A DNA stretch of 29,533 nt from IMG/VR virus record IMGVR_UViG_3300048930_000093, positions 1 to 29,533 of that record, one strand, 5' to 3'. This document shows, piece by piece, positions 20,745 to 28,328 of the stretch. The DNA is from a virus. The translations under genes were made by a program, and so were the position numbers. Each line of letters begins with the position of its first letter. Position 1 is the stretch's first letter. Below the pieces are notes generated by a model, which did not search any database, was not told the origin of the DNA, and was given only the letters and a program-made list of their open reading frames with translations.

Positions 20745-21797
20745 TCAGGCGGTCAGGTGCGCGAAGGGCGCGCGGCCGTCATAGTCGGTGCGCAGCTGGG
20801 GGGCTGCGGCAGCGATGACCGTGTAGACGTAGTCGTCTTCCGGGTTGTGCCGCGCCTTCGGGCGGGTGGTCATACCCATGCCCTGCAGGATCGAGCCCCA
20901 GTCGCCGGTCTCGATGCCGGCGATGCCCAGCAGGTTGTCGGCCGGCACCTTGCCGCACGGCACAATGTCGGCGATCTGCTCAACCTCGCGCATGCGCTGC
21001 AGGATGGTCTTGGAGTAGCCGGCGGCAAACTCGTTGATCGAGGCGTAGACCCAATCGCTGTAGTTCATAAACACCGTCGCGCGGCCGAAGGCGTTGTCGC
21101 CCACCAGCGCATTGATCAGCTTCTGGAACGCGGCCAGGTAGTTCGCGCCGGTGGCCGTCGAGTTCAGGTCGAAGCCGTGCGTGTCGGTGTTGCGCTGCGG
21201 ATGGTTGCGCAGGCCGTAGATGGTGTTGCCGGCCACAACCACGTTCGCATCGCCGTTCAGCACCATGTCCTCCAGCTTGTCGGCGACCTTGCGCTGGTGG
21301 TTGGCGATCGTCTCGGCCTCGATCAGCGTGCCGGCCTTGCGCATCACCTCCATCTGGCGCCAGCCGAAGCGGGCGTCCGAGGTGATGATGGGCACCGGCG
21401 TGCCAACGTACTTCACCAGCGCGGCGTCGCTGCGGCCGGCATCGCGGCCGTCCATCGTGACGCGCGCTTCGCCGCTGTCAGAGACCTGCGGGAAGTAGCT
21501 CATGATGTCGCCCATGCTCACCGGCGTGGTATTCGCGGCAGCCAGGCGATTGAACACGGCCAGCACGTCGCGCATGATCGTGGTTGCGCGGGTGTCGATG
21601 CGGCGCCACGCTTCGGGCGGGATCGGCGCGGCATTGCCGATCGGCAGCGGGCGGTAGGCCAGCTCGCGGATCAGCGCGCCCTCGGACATCAGCGCCAGTT
21701 CCTCGGCGTTCAGGCCCAGCAGGTGGGCCTCGTTTGCGAACACCGCGGCGCGAAGGGTTTCCTCGGCGCGGATCTGCTCTTGGGTGAGCTTCGGCAT
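20745..21797 (-). CDS. Major capsid protein (HK97-fold type)
   Basis: A 350-residue protein starting at ATG 21797, with an AGGAG ribosome binding site. The layout fits an HK97-fold coat protein of the DUF6260/encapsulin-like type: helical N-arm (EQIRAEETLRAAVFANEAHLLGL), E-loop and spine region (MSYFPQVSDSGEARVTMDGR), then WRQMEVMRKAGTLIEAETIANHQRKVADKLEDMVLNGD (spine helix) and the A-domain region (GLRNHPQRNTDTHG, VFMNYSDWVYAS, ILQRMREVEQIADIVPCGKVP). Its place after protease/scaffold and decoration genes and before the adaptor gene supports it. The most abundant virion protein would be expected from it. Confidence 0.85.
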   Translation of the reverse strand: MPKLTQEQIRAEETLRAAVFANEAHLLGLNAEELALMSEGALIRELAYRPLPIGNAAPIPPEAWRRIDTRATTIMRDVLAVFNRLAAANTTPVSMGDIMSYFPQVSDSGEARVTMDGRDAGRSDAALVKYVGTPVPIITSDARFGWRQMEVMRKAGTLIEAETIANHQRKVADKLEDMVLNGDANVVVAGNTIYGLRNHPQRNTDTHGFDLNSTATGANYLAAFQKLINALVGDNAFGRATVFMNYSDWVYASINEFAAGYSKTILQRMREVEQIADIVPCGKVPADNLLGIAGIETGDWGSILQGMGMTTRPKARHNPEDDYVYTVIAAAAPQLRTDYDGRAPFAHLTA

Positions 21798-21815
21798 GGC
21801 TGTGGCTCCTGGGGG

Positions 21816-22274
21816 TTACAGCTTGGTGTAGAAGTTGGACACGACCACGTCGACCAGGTCGCCGGCACTGCGTGCCACGCTGTTCGGGCCGTCGTAGTGC
21901 GCGACGACGATGTTTCCCTGCGCCGCCGCAGCCAGTCGGCCGCTGGCGGCAACCGTCAGTTCCTGGCCGTTGGTGTAGGTGGCCGCAGCCACGGCCCACA
22001 TCACAGACTGGCCGGGCTCAAGCTGCAGCACGTGCGCCGTGTCGCCGCTGGCGTAGGCAGTCGTCAGCGGGTCGTTCGAATCGAACTGACCGGCGCTGTA
22101 GAAGTCGCGCTCGACCAGCAGGCCCAGTCGCACGGCGCTGGGCGAGGTGGCCTGCGCCACGGTGGCGACGAGGATGCTGACCGCAGTGCCAGGCAGCAGG
22201 CCCGCCGCGCAGGTGCGGTTGCTCAGAATCTTCGGCTGACGGTCCTGCGGGCCGGTGTAGATGCGCTTTGCCAT
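21816..22274 (-). CDS. Capsid decoration-like protein
   Basis: A 152-residue protein starting at ATG 22274, with an AAGGAG ribosome binding site. It is a beta-rich protein with segments RTCAAGLLPGTAVSIL, RLGLLVERDFYSAGQFDSND and VMWAVAAATYTNGQELTVAASGRLAAAAQG. Together these recall small capsid decoration or head-stabilising proteins with a beta-tulip-like core. It sits between the protease/scaffold and coat protein genes, where such proteins are usually encoded. The role is inferred from position and general sequence pattern. Confidence 0.65.
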   Translation of the reverse strand: MAKRIYTGPQDRQPKILSNRTCAAGLLPGTAVSILVATVAQATSPSAVRLGLLVERDFYSAGQFDSNDPLTTAYASGDTAHVLQLEPGQSVMWAVAAATYTNGQELTVAASGRLAAAAQGNIVVAHYDGPNSVARSAGDLVDVVVSNFYTKL

Positions 22275-22286
22275 GTCGGCGGCTCC

Positions 22287-22682
22287 TTACTTGCCGGCCG
22301 CAGCTTCTTGCTGCAGGCGGTGATTGATGAAGGTCTCGGCCAGCGTGGCGGCGGGCTTGCCGCCGGCGCCGCCGGGCACGATCGGCGCGGCCGGCTTCGC
22401 GGCAGCCTTCAGCTCCTTGCAGCGGGCCAGGCCCATTGCCTTGAAGTCGTCGGGCTTCAGCGCGCTGTTCGTGCTCAGCTCGGTGGCCAGCGCGGTCAGC
22501 TCGGCGTCCGCCGCCGCGCGGTGCGCAGCCTCGAACTCGGCGATCTTGCTGTTCGCCGCCGTCACCTGCGACTGCAGCGGGGCCGTCTTCAGCGCCTCGT
22601 AGTCGGCGAGCAGCTGCTCGTCGGTCTTGCCGGCGGTGTGAACGCCGGCCTTGTTCAGCGCGGCGAGGATGGATTCACGCAT
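22287..22682 (-). CDS. Probable nested scaffold protein (internal start in DUF2213 gene)
   Basis: In the same frame as the DUF2213 gene, an internal ATG (22682-22680) is preceded at 5 nt by GAGGAAG, a much better Shine-Dalgarno sequence than most gene starts here. It would give a 131-residue product: MRESILAALNKAGVHTAG, a long Ala-, Glu- and Lys-rich helix region, then KPAATLAETFINHRLQQ. That is a typical small scaffold. Nested scaffold genes in protease genes are known in lambda (C and Nu3). Expression is predicted, not seen. Confidence 0.6.
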   Translation of the reverse strand: MRESILAALNKAGVHTAGKTDEQLLADYEALKTAPLQSQVTAANSKIAEFEAAHRAAADAELTALATELSTNSALKPDDFKAMGLARCKELKAAAKPAAPIVPGGAGGKPAATLAETFINHRLQQEAAAGK

Positions 22683-23594
22683 TGCGTCTTCCTCGTGGTT
22701 GGAGATGGGCTCGTATTCGACCTTGCGGGTCACTTCAACTGCTGTCCCGGACCATGCTACGGAGCCGTCCGAAGACACCGAGTAGTCCTGCCTCCACAGC
22801 CGGCCATCGCGGTCGGTGTAGATGGCGTGCCGGGTGAAAACCTCGCGCAGCCAGGCCCCCTCGGGCAGCTGCTTGTAGAGGCCGTCGCTGATCTGGTCGA
22901 AGCTCAGGTCGGAGCCGTTGCCGAGCAGACGGCGCACCCAGGCCACGAGCCCGGCGCCGCGGCGGTCCTGCGGCGCTGCGTTGGCCTCGACCTCCTCGAC
23001 CGGCTCGGGCTGGCCCTCGGCGTTCAGGAACATGCCGACGCCCTGCTCCGGCGTGCCGGCGCCGCGCTCGTGCAGCAGAAACGCCATGTGGTCGTAGGCG
23101 ATGCGCGTGGCGATGCGGTCATAGGCCGCGCCGCCGCTCTCGCCGTTCGCCGTGATCGGCTCGCAGAACAGGCCGGTGCTGACGTGGATCGGCTCGGCGT
23201 TGGTTCCGGCGATGGCGGCATCCAGGCGCTCCACCAGCTTCAGGCCGTCCGGGTGCGCGCGGGCCTGCGCCTCGTTGACCTCGATGTCCACCAGGGTGCG
23301 GCCGGCTTCGTGGCGCGCGTTGCGGCACACCGCACCGGCGTAGGCCTTCAGCAGCGCGTCGCCGTTCAGCGCGCTGATGTAGCGGCCCTCGGCGTCCTTC
23401 GGGTGTCCTGCCGGGGCGGGCTTGCCGTTCAGGGTCTGCACGCCGGCGGCCAGCTGCTCGGCCGGGTACAGCATGCGGTTCATCACGATGCCGTCGACCG
23501 CGCCGCAGACACCCTTGATGGTGTAGGTGCTGCCGGACTTGCTGACGGCGCCGGCATTGACCGCGCTGAGGATGTGGACGCGCTTTCGAGACAT
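22287..23594 (-). CDS. DUF2213 prohead protease-like protein with C-terminal scaffold region
   Basis: A 435-residue protein from ATG 23594, with AAGGG 6 nt upstream; a TTG two codons earlier is less likely. Residues about 20-180 match the DUF2213 protease family: TYTIKGVCGAVDGIVMNRMLYP, GKPAPAGHPKDAEGRYISA, DIEVNEAQARAHPDGLKLVERLDAAI and EPIHVSTGLFCEPI, which hold the His and Ser-type segments of this prohead protease family. A central region (about 215-290) is family-typical (GNGSDLSFDQISDGLY). The C-terminal 130 residues are helical and charged like a capsid scaffold, ending EAAAGK. The enzyme would cleave scaffold and itself during head maturation. A nested scaffold product is likely (separate entry). 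Confidence 0.82.
   Translation of the reverse strand: MSRKRVHILSAVNAGAVSKSGSTYTIKGVCGAVDGIVMNRMLYPAEQLAAGVQTLNGKPAPAGHPKDAEGRYISALNGDALLKAYAGAVCRNARHEAGRTLVDIEVNEAQARAHPDGLKLVERLDAAIAGTNAEPIHVSTGLFCEPITANGESGGAAYDRIATRIAYDHMAFLLHERGAGTPEQGVGMFLNAEGQPEPVEEVEANAAPQDRRGAGLVAWVRRLLGNGSDLSFDQISDGLYKQLPEGAWLREVFTRHAIYTDRDGRLWRQDYSVSSDGSVAWSGTAVEVTRKVEYEPISNHEEDAMRESILAALNKAGVHTAGKTDEQLLADYEALKTAPLQSQVTAANSKIAEFEAAHRAAADAELTALATELSTNSALKPDDFKAMGLARCKELKAAAKPAAPIVPGGAGGKPAATLAETFINHRLQQEAAAGK
22688..22694 (-). promoter_or_regulatory. Internal ribosome binding site for the nested scaffold
   Basis: The minus strand reads GAGGAAG, 5 nt before the internal ATG at 22682, within the DUF2213 coding sequence. 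Confidence 0.6.
22754..22764 (-). promoter_or_regulatory. Recurrent motif, copy 4 (CTCCGTAGCAT, inside DUF2213 gene)
   Basis: Exact copy in sense orientation within the DUF2213 gene, encoding part of DGSVAWSG. It ends 71 nt before the internal scaffold ATG. Confidence 0.4.
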
Positions 23595-23621
23595 GGGCAA
23601 CCCTTGGGGAGTTGCTGCGGG

Positions 23622-23632
23622 ATGCTACGAAG
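23622..23632 (-). promoter_or_regulatory. Recurrent motif, variant copy 5 (CTTCGTAGCAT, before DUF2213 gene)
   Basis: One-base variant whose TAG (23627-23625) is the stop codon of the minor head protein gene. It ends 27 nt before the DUF2213 ATG, which has its own AAGGG site. Confidence 0.45.
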
Positions 23633-24557
23633 GCGCGTTTTCGCGCTCCCACACCTCCCGCTCCTTGCGCATATCCGCCTTCAGCGTGTCGCTCAGGATC
23701 GGCTCGCCGTTCTCGTCGAGCAGGCAGCTGGTGATGCTGCAGTGGCAGTTGTATCGGTTCCCGTCGCGCCCGTAGAAGTCGCGCACCTCCTCGCGGGTGT
23801 AGGCCTTGCCGCTGCGCGACGCATGCCAGGGCCGCGTCGTCGGCAGGAAGGCCGAGGTCCACAGCTCGGCGGTGACGATGCCCAGCGACACCTCGGCGTG
23901 CTCATCCTCAGCCAGCCGCGTCTGCCGCAGCGTGTCCGTGATGTCGGTCTGCGCATACTGCGCGGCCTTCGCGCGGCTCACGCCCAGCCGCTCGGCGAGC
24001 TCGGTGCGCACGGCGCGCGGGTTCTTGCCGTCGACCACGGCGCGGCCGATGATCTGCGACAGCTCGGACTTCATACCGGCAGACAGCCCGGTCCAGTGCT
24101 CGTAGCTCTTGATCTGGGCCATGGCCACGCGGTTGCGGTAGGCCTCGGAGAACACCACATCGCGCAGCGTGCGCGCCGCGGCGTAGATGCTCGACAGGTT
24201 GGTCAGGTTCGCCACCGCCTGGGCCGCGCCGAGCTGCGACGCCTCGTCCAGATAGGCCGAGTACCAGAAGGCGTGCGCGGCCTCGCGGCCCGAGGCGATC
24301 CAGCGGTCCAGCGCCTGGCGCAGCGCGTAGGACACCGAGGCCATCTCCTCGGGCGTGAGCGCGTAGATCGTGCGCGGCAGGCTGCCGGCATCGTTCGCCT
24401 GCAGGGTGCGGATGCCGTCGAAGATGGCCATCACATCGCGCTGCAGGCCGGCGTAGCGCTTGCGGATCTCGGCCAGCGCGCGGCGCAGGATGCCGGCGGT
24501 GCCGGTGCGGTCCCGCGAGGTGCCGGGCAGTGCCGGGTTGCGTGGGCGTGGCTTCAC
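23625..24557 (-). CDS. Mu gpF-like minor head / head morphogenesis protein
   Basis: A 310-residue protein starting at GTG 24557, in a GTGA overlap with the portal gene. The N-terminal two thirds are helical (RDVMAIFDGIRTLQ, ALRQALDRWIASGREAAHAF). The C-terminal domain carries the Mu F-like pattern: LGVSRAKAAQYAQTDITDTLRQTRL, then PWHASRSGKAYTREEVRDFY and GNRYNCHCSITSCLL at residues about 244-279, with the Cys-His-Cys turn (271-273). Proteins of this family are portal-associated minor head proteins required for head assembly. The stop codon is formed by a copy of the recurrent motif. Order portal, gpF-like, protease is standard. Confidence 0.9.
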   Translation of the reverse strand: MKPRPRNPALPGTSRDRTGTAGILRRALAEIRKRYAGLQRDVMAIFDGIRTLQANDAGSLPRTIYALTPEEMASVSYALRQALDRWIASGREAAHAFWYSAYLDEASQLGAAQAVANLTNLSSIYAAARTLRDVVFSEAYRNRVAMAQIKSYEHWTGLSAGMKSELSQIIGRAVVDGKNPRAVRTELAERLGVSRAKAAQYAQTDITDTLRQTRLAEDEHAEVSLGIVTAELWTSAFLPTTRPWHASRSGKAYTREEVRDFYGRDGNRYNCHCSITSCLLDENGEPILSDTLKADMRKEREVWERENAPS

Positions 24558-25963
24558 GCCACCTGCTGCAACGCCGGCTTGCCGGTCGCCGGGCCCGCCT
24601 GCGGGTCATCGTCGGCGGCGGGGTCGCCCTCGGACGGGGCGGGAAGATCATCGATCCCCTCGTCGTCGCGCTCCTCGAAGCCGGCCACCTTGCGGATCTC
24701 GTTGCCGCTGAAGGGCGGGATGCCGCCGGCGGTAAAGACCTTGTGGTTCACGTCGCCCATCTTCGAGGCGTGGTCGAGCTTCTCGGCGTCGCCCGGCGCG
24801 TCCAGCGACGGCCACTCGATCTCGAAGTCACCGGCCTCGATCCAGCCGGCGGCCTGCCAGCGCTTCACCAGCGCCTCAAGCGCGGGCGTGAGCACGTTCA
24901 CCTGTCGGCTGGCGCAGCGCGCAACCATGTCGGCCTGATCCTCGTCGCTGGCCAGGCGCCCGGTCTGCTGGCCGAACAGCACCGTCATCGGGATTTGCAC
25001 CGACGCCGCGAACAGGTTCGCCGCCAGGTTGAATGCCCCGGTCGGATCGCTGATCGTGGTCTGCAGCGTGGTGGCCTCGCCGCCCTGGATCACGATAGCC
25101 TTGTCGATCGAGCGGTTCAGCGCGTCGGTCTTCTCCTCCACAGCCTCGCCGACCGTCTTGCCGGTGGGCGTACCGTCTGGGTTCAGTGTTAGCGCTTGAG
25201 GGTTGCTGGCCGCGTCGAACTTGAACACCAGAGCGCGCGCCGAATTCTTCAGGAAGCTCTCGCCGCTGCCGCCGCTGATTTTCTCGATGTCGACCAGCGC
25301 ATTAAAGCCGGCCTCGAGCAGCGGCACGCCGTCCATGAAGTCGTCGCCGACGGCGCCCTCTGCCAGGATGTGCAGGCGGCTCGGGTGCACGTCGGCCCAG
25401 TCGTCGGGCTGGCCCTGCGTGTCGGCCACGTCCGGCCGGCGCATGCGGTACTGCCACATCGCCGGTTTGCCGAAGTCCGGGCTGTTCTGGTCGCTGTTCC
25501 ACGCGGTGACGCGCAGCTGCGACTCGAACACCGGCACGATGTCGACCAGCGCGCCACCCTTGCCCAGCGGGTCGCGCAGCGCCTTGCCGTCGGCCACCTT
25601 CAGGATCAGCCCGGCGTAGCGCCCGATCATGTTGCGGCGGTCCCAGTCGCGCAGCTTCGGCCAGGCGCCGATGGCCTTCATCAGCGCATTGACCTTCTCC
25701 TCCCAGGGTGACACCGCGTCGGCATCGGGGCGCTTGATCCGGGGCCGCTCCTGCCAGCACTTATCGAGCAGGCGATGCACGGCACCGTGGCCGGCGCCGC
25801 CGCGCTTGTACGCGCGCATGAAGTCGTCGAAGCTGAGCGCGTCCTTGTAGCCGTACTGCGTCCAGGCGGTGGGCCGCTTCGCGTCGATCGTGCCGCCGGA
25901 CAGCAGCCCCATGCGGGCCGCGACCAGGGCGAGGTCGGATTCGTTGATGGCAAGCTGCTGCAT
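24554..25963 (-). CDS. Portal protein (DUF1073 family)
   Basis: A 469-residue protein starting at ATG 25963. Motifs fit the DUF1073/Phage portal 3 family: the N-terminal MGLLSGGTIDAKRPTAWTQYGYKD and LSFDDFMRAYKRGGAGHGAVHRLLDKCW, followed by a long central domain with WRYRMRR-like QYRMRRPDVAD and HPSRLHILAEGA, then LFGQQTGRLASDEDQADMVA at about residues 330-350. The C-terminal 40 residues are acidic and low complexity. Portal proteins form the dodecameric ring through which DNA enters and leaves the head and which anchors terminase and connector. The 27-base gap before the start holds one copy of the recurrent motif and no clear Shine-Dalgarno. Confidence 0.92.
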   Translation of the reverse strand: MQQLAINESDLALVAARMGLLSGGTIDAKRPTAWTQYGYKDALSFDDFMRAYKRGGAGHGAVHRLLDKCWQERPRIKRPDADAVSPWEEKVNALMKAIGAWPKLRDWDRRNMIGRYAGLILKVADGKALRDPLGKGGALVDIVPVFESQLRVTAWNSDQNSPDFGKPAMWQYRMRRPDVADTQGQPDDWADVHPSRLHILAEGAVGDDFMDGVPLLEAGFNALVDIEKISGGSGESFLKNSARALVFKFDAASNPQALTLNPDGTPTGKTVGEAVEEKTDALNRSIDKAIVIQGGEATTLQTTISDPTGAFNLAANLFAASVQIPMTVLFGQQTGRLASDEDQADMVARCASRQVNVLTPALEALVKRWQAAGWIEAGDFEIEWPSLDAPGDAEKLDHASKMGDVNHKVFTAGGIPPFSGNEIRKVAGFEERDDEGIDDLPAPSEGDPAADDDPQAGPATGKPALQQVA

Positions 25964-25971
25964 CGCCGGGG

Positions 25972-25982
25972 ATGCTACGGAG
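25972..25982 (-). promoter_or_regulatory. Recurrent junction motif, copy 6 (CTCCGTAGCAT, before portal gene)
   Basis: Exact copy in sense orientation in the 27-base gap between the large terminase stop and the portal ATG, ending 8 nt before the ATG. Same spacing as the copy before the tail terminator gene. Confidence 0.5.
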
Positions 25983-25990
25983 CGCCGCGC

Positions 25991-27400
25991 CTACATCCAG
26001 ACCCCCGAAGATGGCGCCAGCAGCTGCGAGAAGGCGCGCGATGCGGCGTCGACCTGGTCGTCATAGGAGCCGTTGGGGAACAGCCGGCACTCCTCCTTGA
26101 ACGGGTCGTTCCAGGGCGCGCGCAGCAGCATCACGTTGCCGACGTTGATCTGCCCGGCCATCTGGTCGGCGCGTGTGACCTTGTCGCCGCTCTCCGGGCT
26201 GAAGTGCAGCAGGTGCCCGGCCAGCGTTTTCGACAGCCCCGCGACCTGGCTTTTGCCGGCCTGGCCAGGGTCTTGCGGCAGGCTTTGCCTCACTCGGCCG
26301 CGGCCGTCGCCGTCGGCGGTGTTGCGGATCAGCGCATCGCGCTGCGCGGTCTCCAGCCGGTCGCGCTTTACGTCGGCGATGATGTATCGGCCATCGGCCA
26401 GGCGGCCGAACTTCACGCCGGACGTGAAGTCGCCGTCGACGGTCGCGCCCAGGTCCCAGCCGCGGCACCACTCGACCACGCCGGCCGGAATCGCGTCGAC
26501 GATAGGCATCTGGTCCGGCTTGATGATGCCGCCCGCCGGCGGCGCGGGCTTCTGCCGGTACTGCCCCGCGAATACGTAGGGCTTCGCCTTCTCCATCGTG
26601 CGCAGCTCGTCTGCGCTGTGCTTCTCCGGCCATAGCGGCGTGCCGTCGTCGTTCCACGCCGACAGGCAGACGTGCTCCCAGACCTCGCCGTTGCCGCCCG
26701 GCAGCTCGCCCGGCTTCTCGCCGAGCAGCCAGCCGGCCAGGTCCTTCTGGTGCAGCCGCTGCATGATCACGATGATCGGCGTGGCCGGGTCGTTCTTGCG
26801 GCTCTCCAGCGTGTTCTGGAACCAGTCGATCACGCCCTGCCGGATCGTGTCCGACAGCGCCTCGTCCGCCTTGTGCGGGTCGTCGATCACGATGGCGCCG
26901 CCGAAGCCATCGCGCATCTTGCCGGCGCCAAAGCCGGTGATGGTGCCTTCAGCTCCGGCCGCATACATCACGCCGCCCTCGGTGGTCTTCCAGTGGTGGC
27001 GCGCGTTGCTCGACAGCATCGTTCGCGGGAAGATCCTGCGGTACTCGTCGTGCTCGACCATTCCGCGGATCTCAGAGCTGTTGTTCGTGGCCAGCAGCGA
27101 GCTGTAGCTGGCATGGATGAACTCGGCATCCGGCACCTTGCCCAGCGCCCAGGCAATGAAGTTGACGACGGCCAGCTCGGTCTTCGAGTAGCGCGGCGGC
27201 ACGTTGATGACCAGCCGGCGGCACTCGCCGCGGTAGACCCGCATCAGGGCATCGCAGACTATCTGGTGGTGCCTCGCCTCGCGCCAGGCGTAGCCCTTGC
27301 GCTTGAGGAACATCCAGCGCGTGAAGGCGAACAGGTCATCCCGGGCCCGGCGCCGCTCGCGTTCCAGCAGCAGCGCGAGCCGCTCACGGTTTGATGCCAT
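25991..27400 (-). CDS. terL: Terminase large subunit
   Basis: A 469-residue protein starting at ATG 27400, overlapping the small terminase gene by 17 bases. It is the ATP-driven motor and nuclease for DNA packaging. The Walker A-like loop is VPPRYSKTE at about residues 67-75 and Walker B is AIVIDDPHK at about 169-177, with the catalytic acidic residue replaced or shifted as usual in this class; the coupling-type motif IIVIMQRLH follows. The nuclease part has RGWDLGAT at 313-320 and SYDDQVDA at 445-452, holding the metal-binding Asp residues of an RNase H-like fold. RLPQDPGQAGK-like SLPQDPGQAGKSQ is also present. All expected motifs are intact. Confidence 0.95.
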   Translation of the reverse strand: MASNRERLALLLERERRRARDDLFAFTRWMFLKRKGYAWREARHHQIVCDALMRVYRGECRRLVINVPPRYSKTELAVVNFIAWALGKVPDAEFIHASYSSLLATNNSSEIRGMVEHDEYRRIFPRTMLSSNARHHWKTTEGGVMYAAGAEGTITGFGAGKMRDGFGGAIVIDDPHKADEALSDTIRQGVIDWFQNTLESRKNDPATPIIVIMQRLHQKDLAGWLLGEKPGELPGGNGEVWEHVCLSAWNDDGTPLWPEKHSADELRTMEKAKPYVFAGQYRQKPAPPAGGIIKPDQMPIVDAIPAGVVEWCRGWDLGATVDGDFTSGVKFGRLADGRYIIADVKRDRLETAQRDALIRNTADGDGRGRVRQSLPQDPGQAGKSQVAGLSKTLAGHLLHFSPESGDKVTRADQMAGQINVGNVMLLRAPWNDPFKEECRLFPNGSYDDQVDAASRAFSQLLAPSSGVWM

Positions 27401-27842
27401 TGCGCGCCAGTTCGGCCGCCAGTTCCTCGTCGGTCAGGTCGCGGGTCTGTTTGCTCTCGATCGGACCGCCGCCCTTGCCGGTCAGCTCGACCTTCGTCGG
27501 ATGGAAGCCGGCAGCCTTGCCGCGGATTTCCTCGGCCTTGACGGCGGCGGTGAACTCGCCATTCTTCTGGGCATCGCGCGACAGATCATCCAGGCGCTTC
27601 AGGTGGTCGGCGAGGGTGTAGACGGCCTTTGCGGCGGCTTCGGCCTGCAGCTCGGCGAGCCTTGCCTGAACCTTGCCGTTTGCTGCCAGGGTCGAGGCCT
27701 TCGGCCATACCGTGCTGTCGGCCCACTTCAAAGACGACGGGAACGCCGTGCGGTACGCCTCGGCCTGCGACACGCCGGTGGCCAGCGCGGCGGCGAATGC
27801 CTCCTGCTTCGGCGTCAGCTTGTCACTCGTCCTGGCCACCAT
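27384..27842 (-). CDS. terS: Terminase small subunit (Terminase_2 type)
   Basis: A 152-residue protein starting at ATG 27842, overlapping the upstream gene by 20 bases. The sequence DKLTPKQEAFAAALATGVSQAEAYRTAFP is the classic opening of this family (helix-turn-helix DNA-binding part), continued by WPKASTLAANGKVQARLAELQAEAAAKA and a central oligomerisation helix region (LKRLDDLSRDAQKNGEF). A C-terminal tail (DLTDEELAAELARNGIKP) would contact the large subunit. The protein recognises the phage packaging site. Gene order, small then large terminase, is normal. Confidence 0.92.
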   Translation of the reverse strand: MVARTSDKLTPKQEAFAAALATGVSQAEAYRTAFPSSLKWADSTVWPKASTLAANGKVQARLAELQAEAAAKAVYTLADHLKRLDDLSRDAQKNGEFTAAVKAEEIRGKAAGFHPTKVELTGKGGGPIESKQTRDLTDEELAAELARNGIKP

Positions 27843-28305
27843 CGCCCACCAACTCCATCAACTTCTTCGACCTGGTCTTCGCCTTCGCACTCGGCTTCGG
27901 CACCGTCTGCCGGGCCCGGCGCTGGCGCTCGCGCTCCTGCCATTCCTCGGTCTCCTGCTCGGTGATGCTGACCACCAGGACCACATCGCCATCCCGGTGG
28001 ACGACGCGCGGGCCGGTGCTGCCGCTGTTCAGCTTCACCGGCTTCGTTGGGCCGTGGAAGATGCTGGACGATGCTCCGGAAGCCCGAATCGGCGGCAGCT
28101 TGCCGCTTTTCTTCGCCTTTCTGGCCGCCGCGCGTGGCCCGAGGCGGAAGCATGGCTCGGTGGCGATGCCGGTGCCGAACACGCGGTTCGCCTTGTCGAC
28201 GGCGCGCGCGAACTGCTCAGCCGTGCAGCCGAACTTCGCGCAGGCGTCGGTGATGGTCAGCCCTTCGTCTGGCCTGGCTGTCCAGAAGGCATCGATACGG
28301 CGCAT
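27823..28305 (-). CDS. Putative helix-turn-helix protein upstream of terminase
   Basis: A 160-residue protein starting at ATG 28305. The first 40 residues (IDAFWTARPDEGLTITDACAKFGCTAEQFARAVDKANRVF) look like a helix-turn-helix similar in design to terminase small subunits or transcription regulators. The C-terminal half is basic (KTRSKKL, RQRRARQTVPKPSAKAK) with a beta segment (RVVHRDGDVVLVVSI) between. It overlaps terS by 20 bases, so is co-expressed. It could be a DNA-binding partner in packaging or a regulator; I do not recognise its family. No signal or membrane sequence. Confidence 0.55.
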   Translation of the reverse strand: MRRIDAFWTARPDEGLTITDACAKFGCTAEQFARAVDKANRVFGTGIATEPCFRLGPRAAARKAKKSGKLPPIRASGASSSIFHGPTKPVKLNSGSTGPRVVHRDGDVVLVVSITEQETEEWQERERQRRARQTVPKPSAKAKTRSKKLMELVGDGGQDE

Positions 28306-28328
28306 GAGGCTGTTGGGTTTCAGGGCGC

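Noticed and set aside
20757-24938. A plus-strand open frame of 1393 codons antisense to capsid, protease and portal genes
   Set aside because: It is a shadow frame caused by GC3 codon bias: its composition (rich in Arg, Val, Gly, His) mirrors the real genes, and it has no recognisable domain, start site or coupling.
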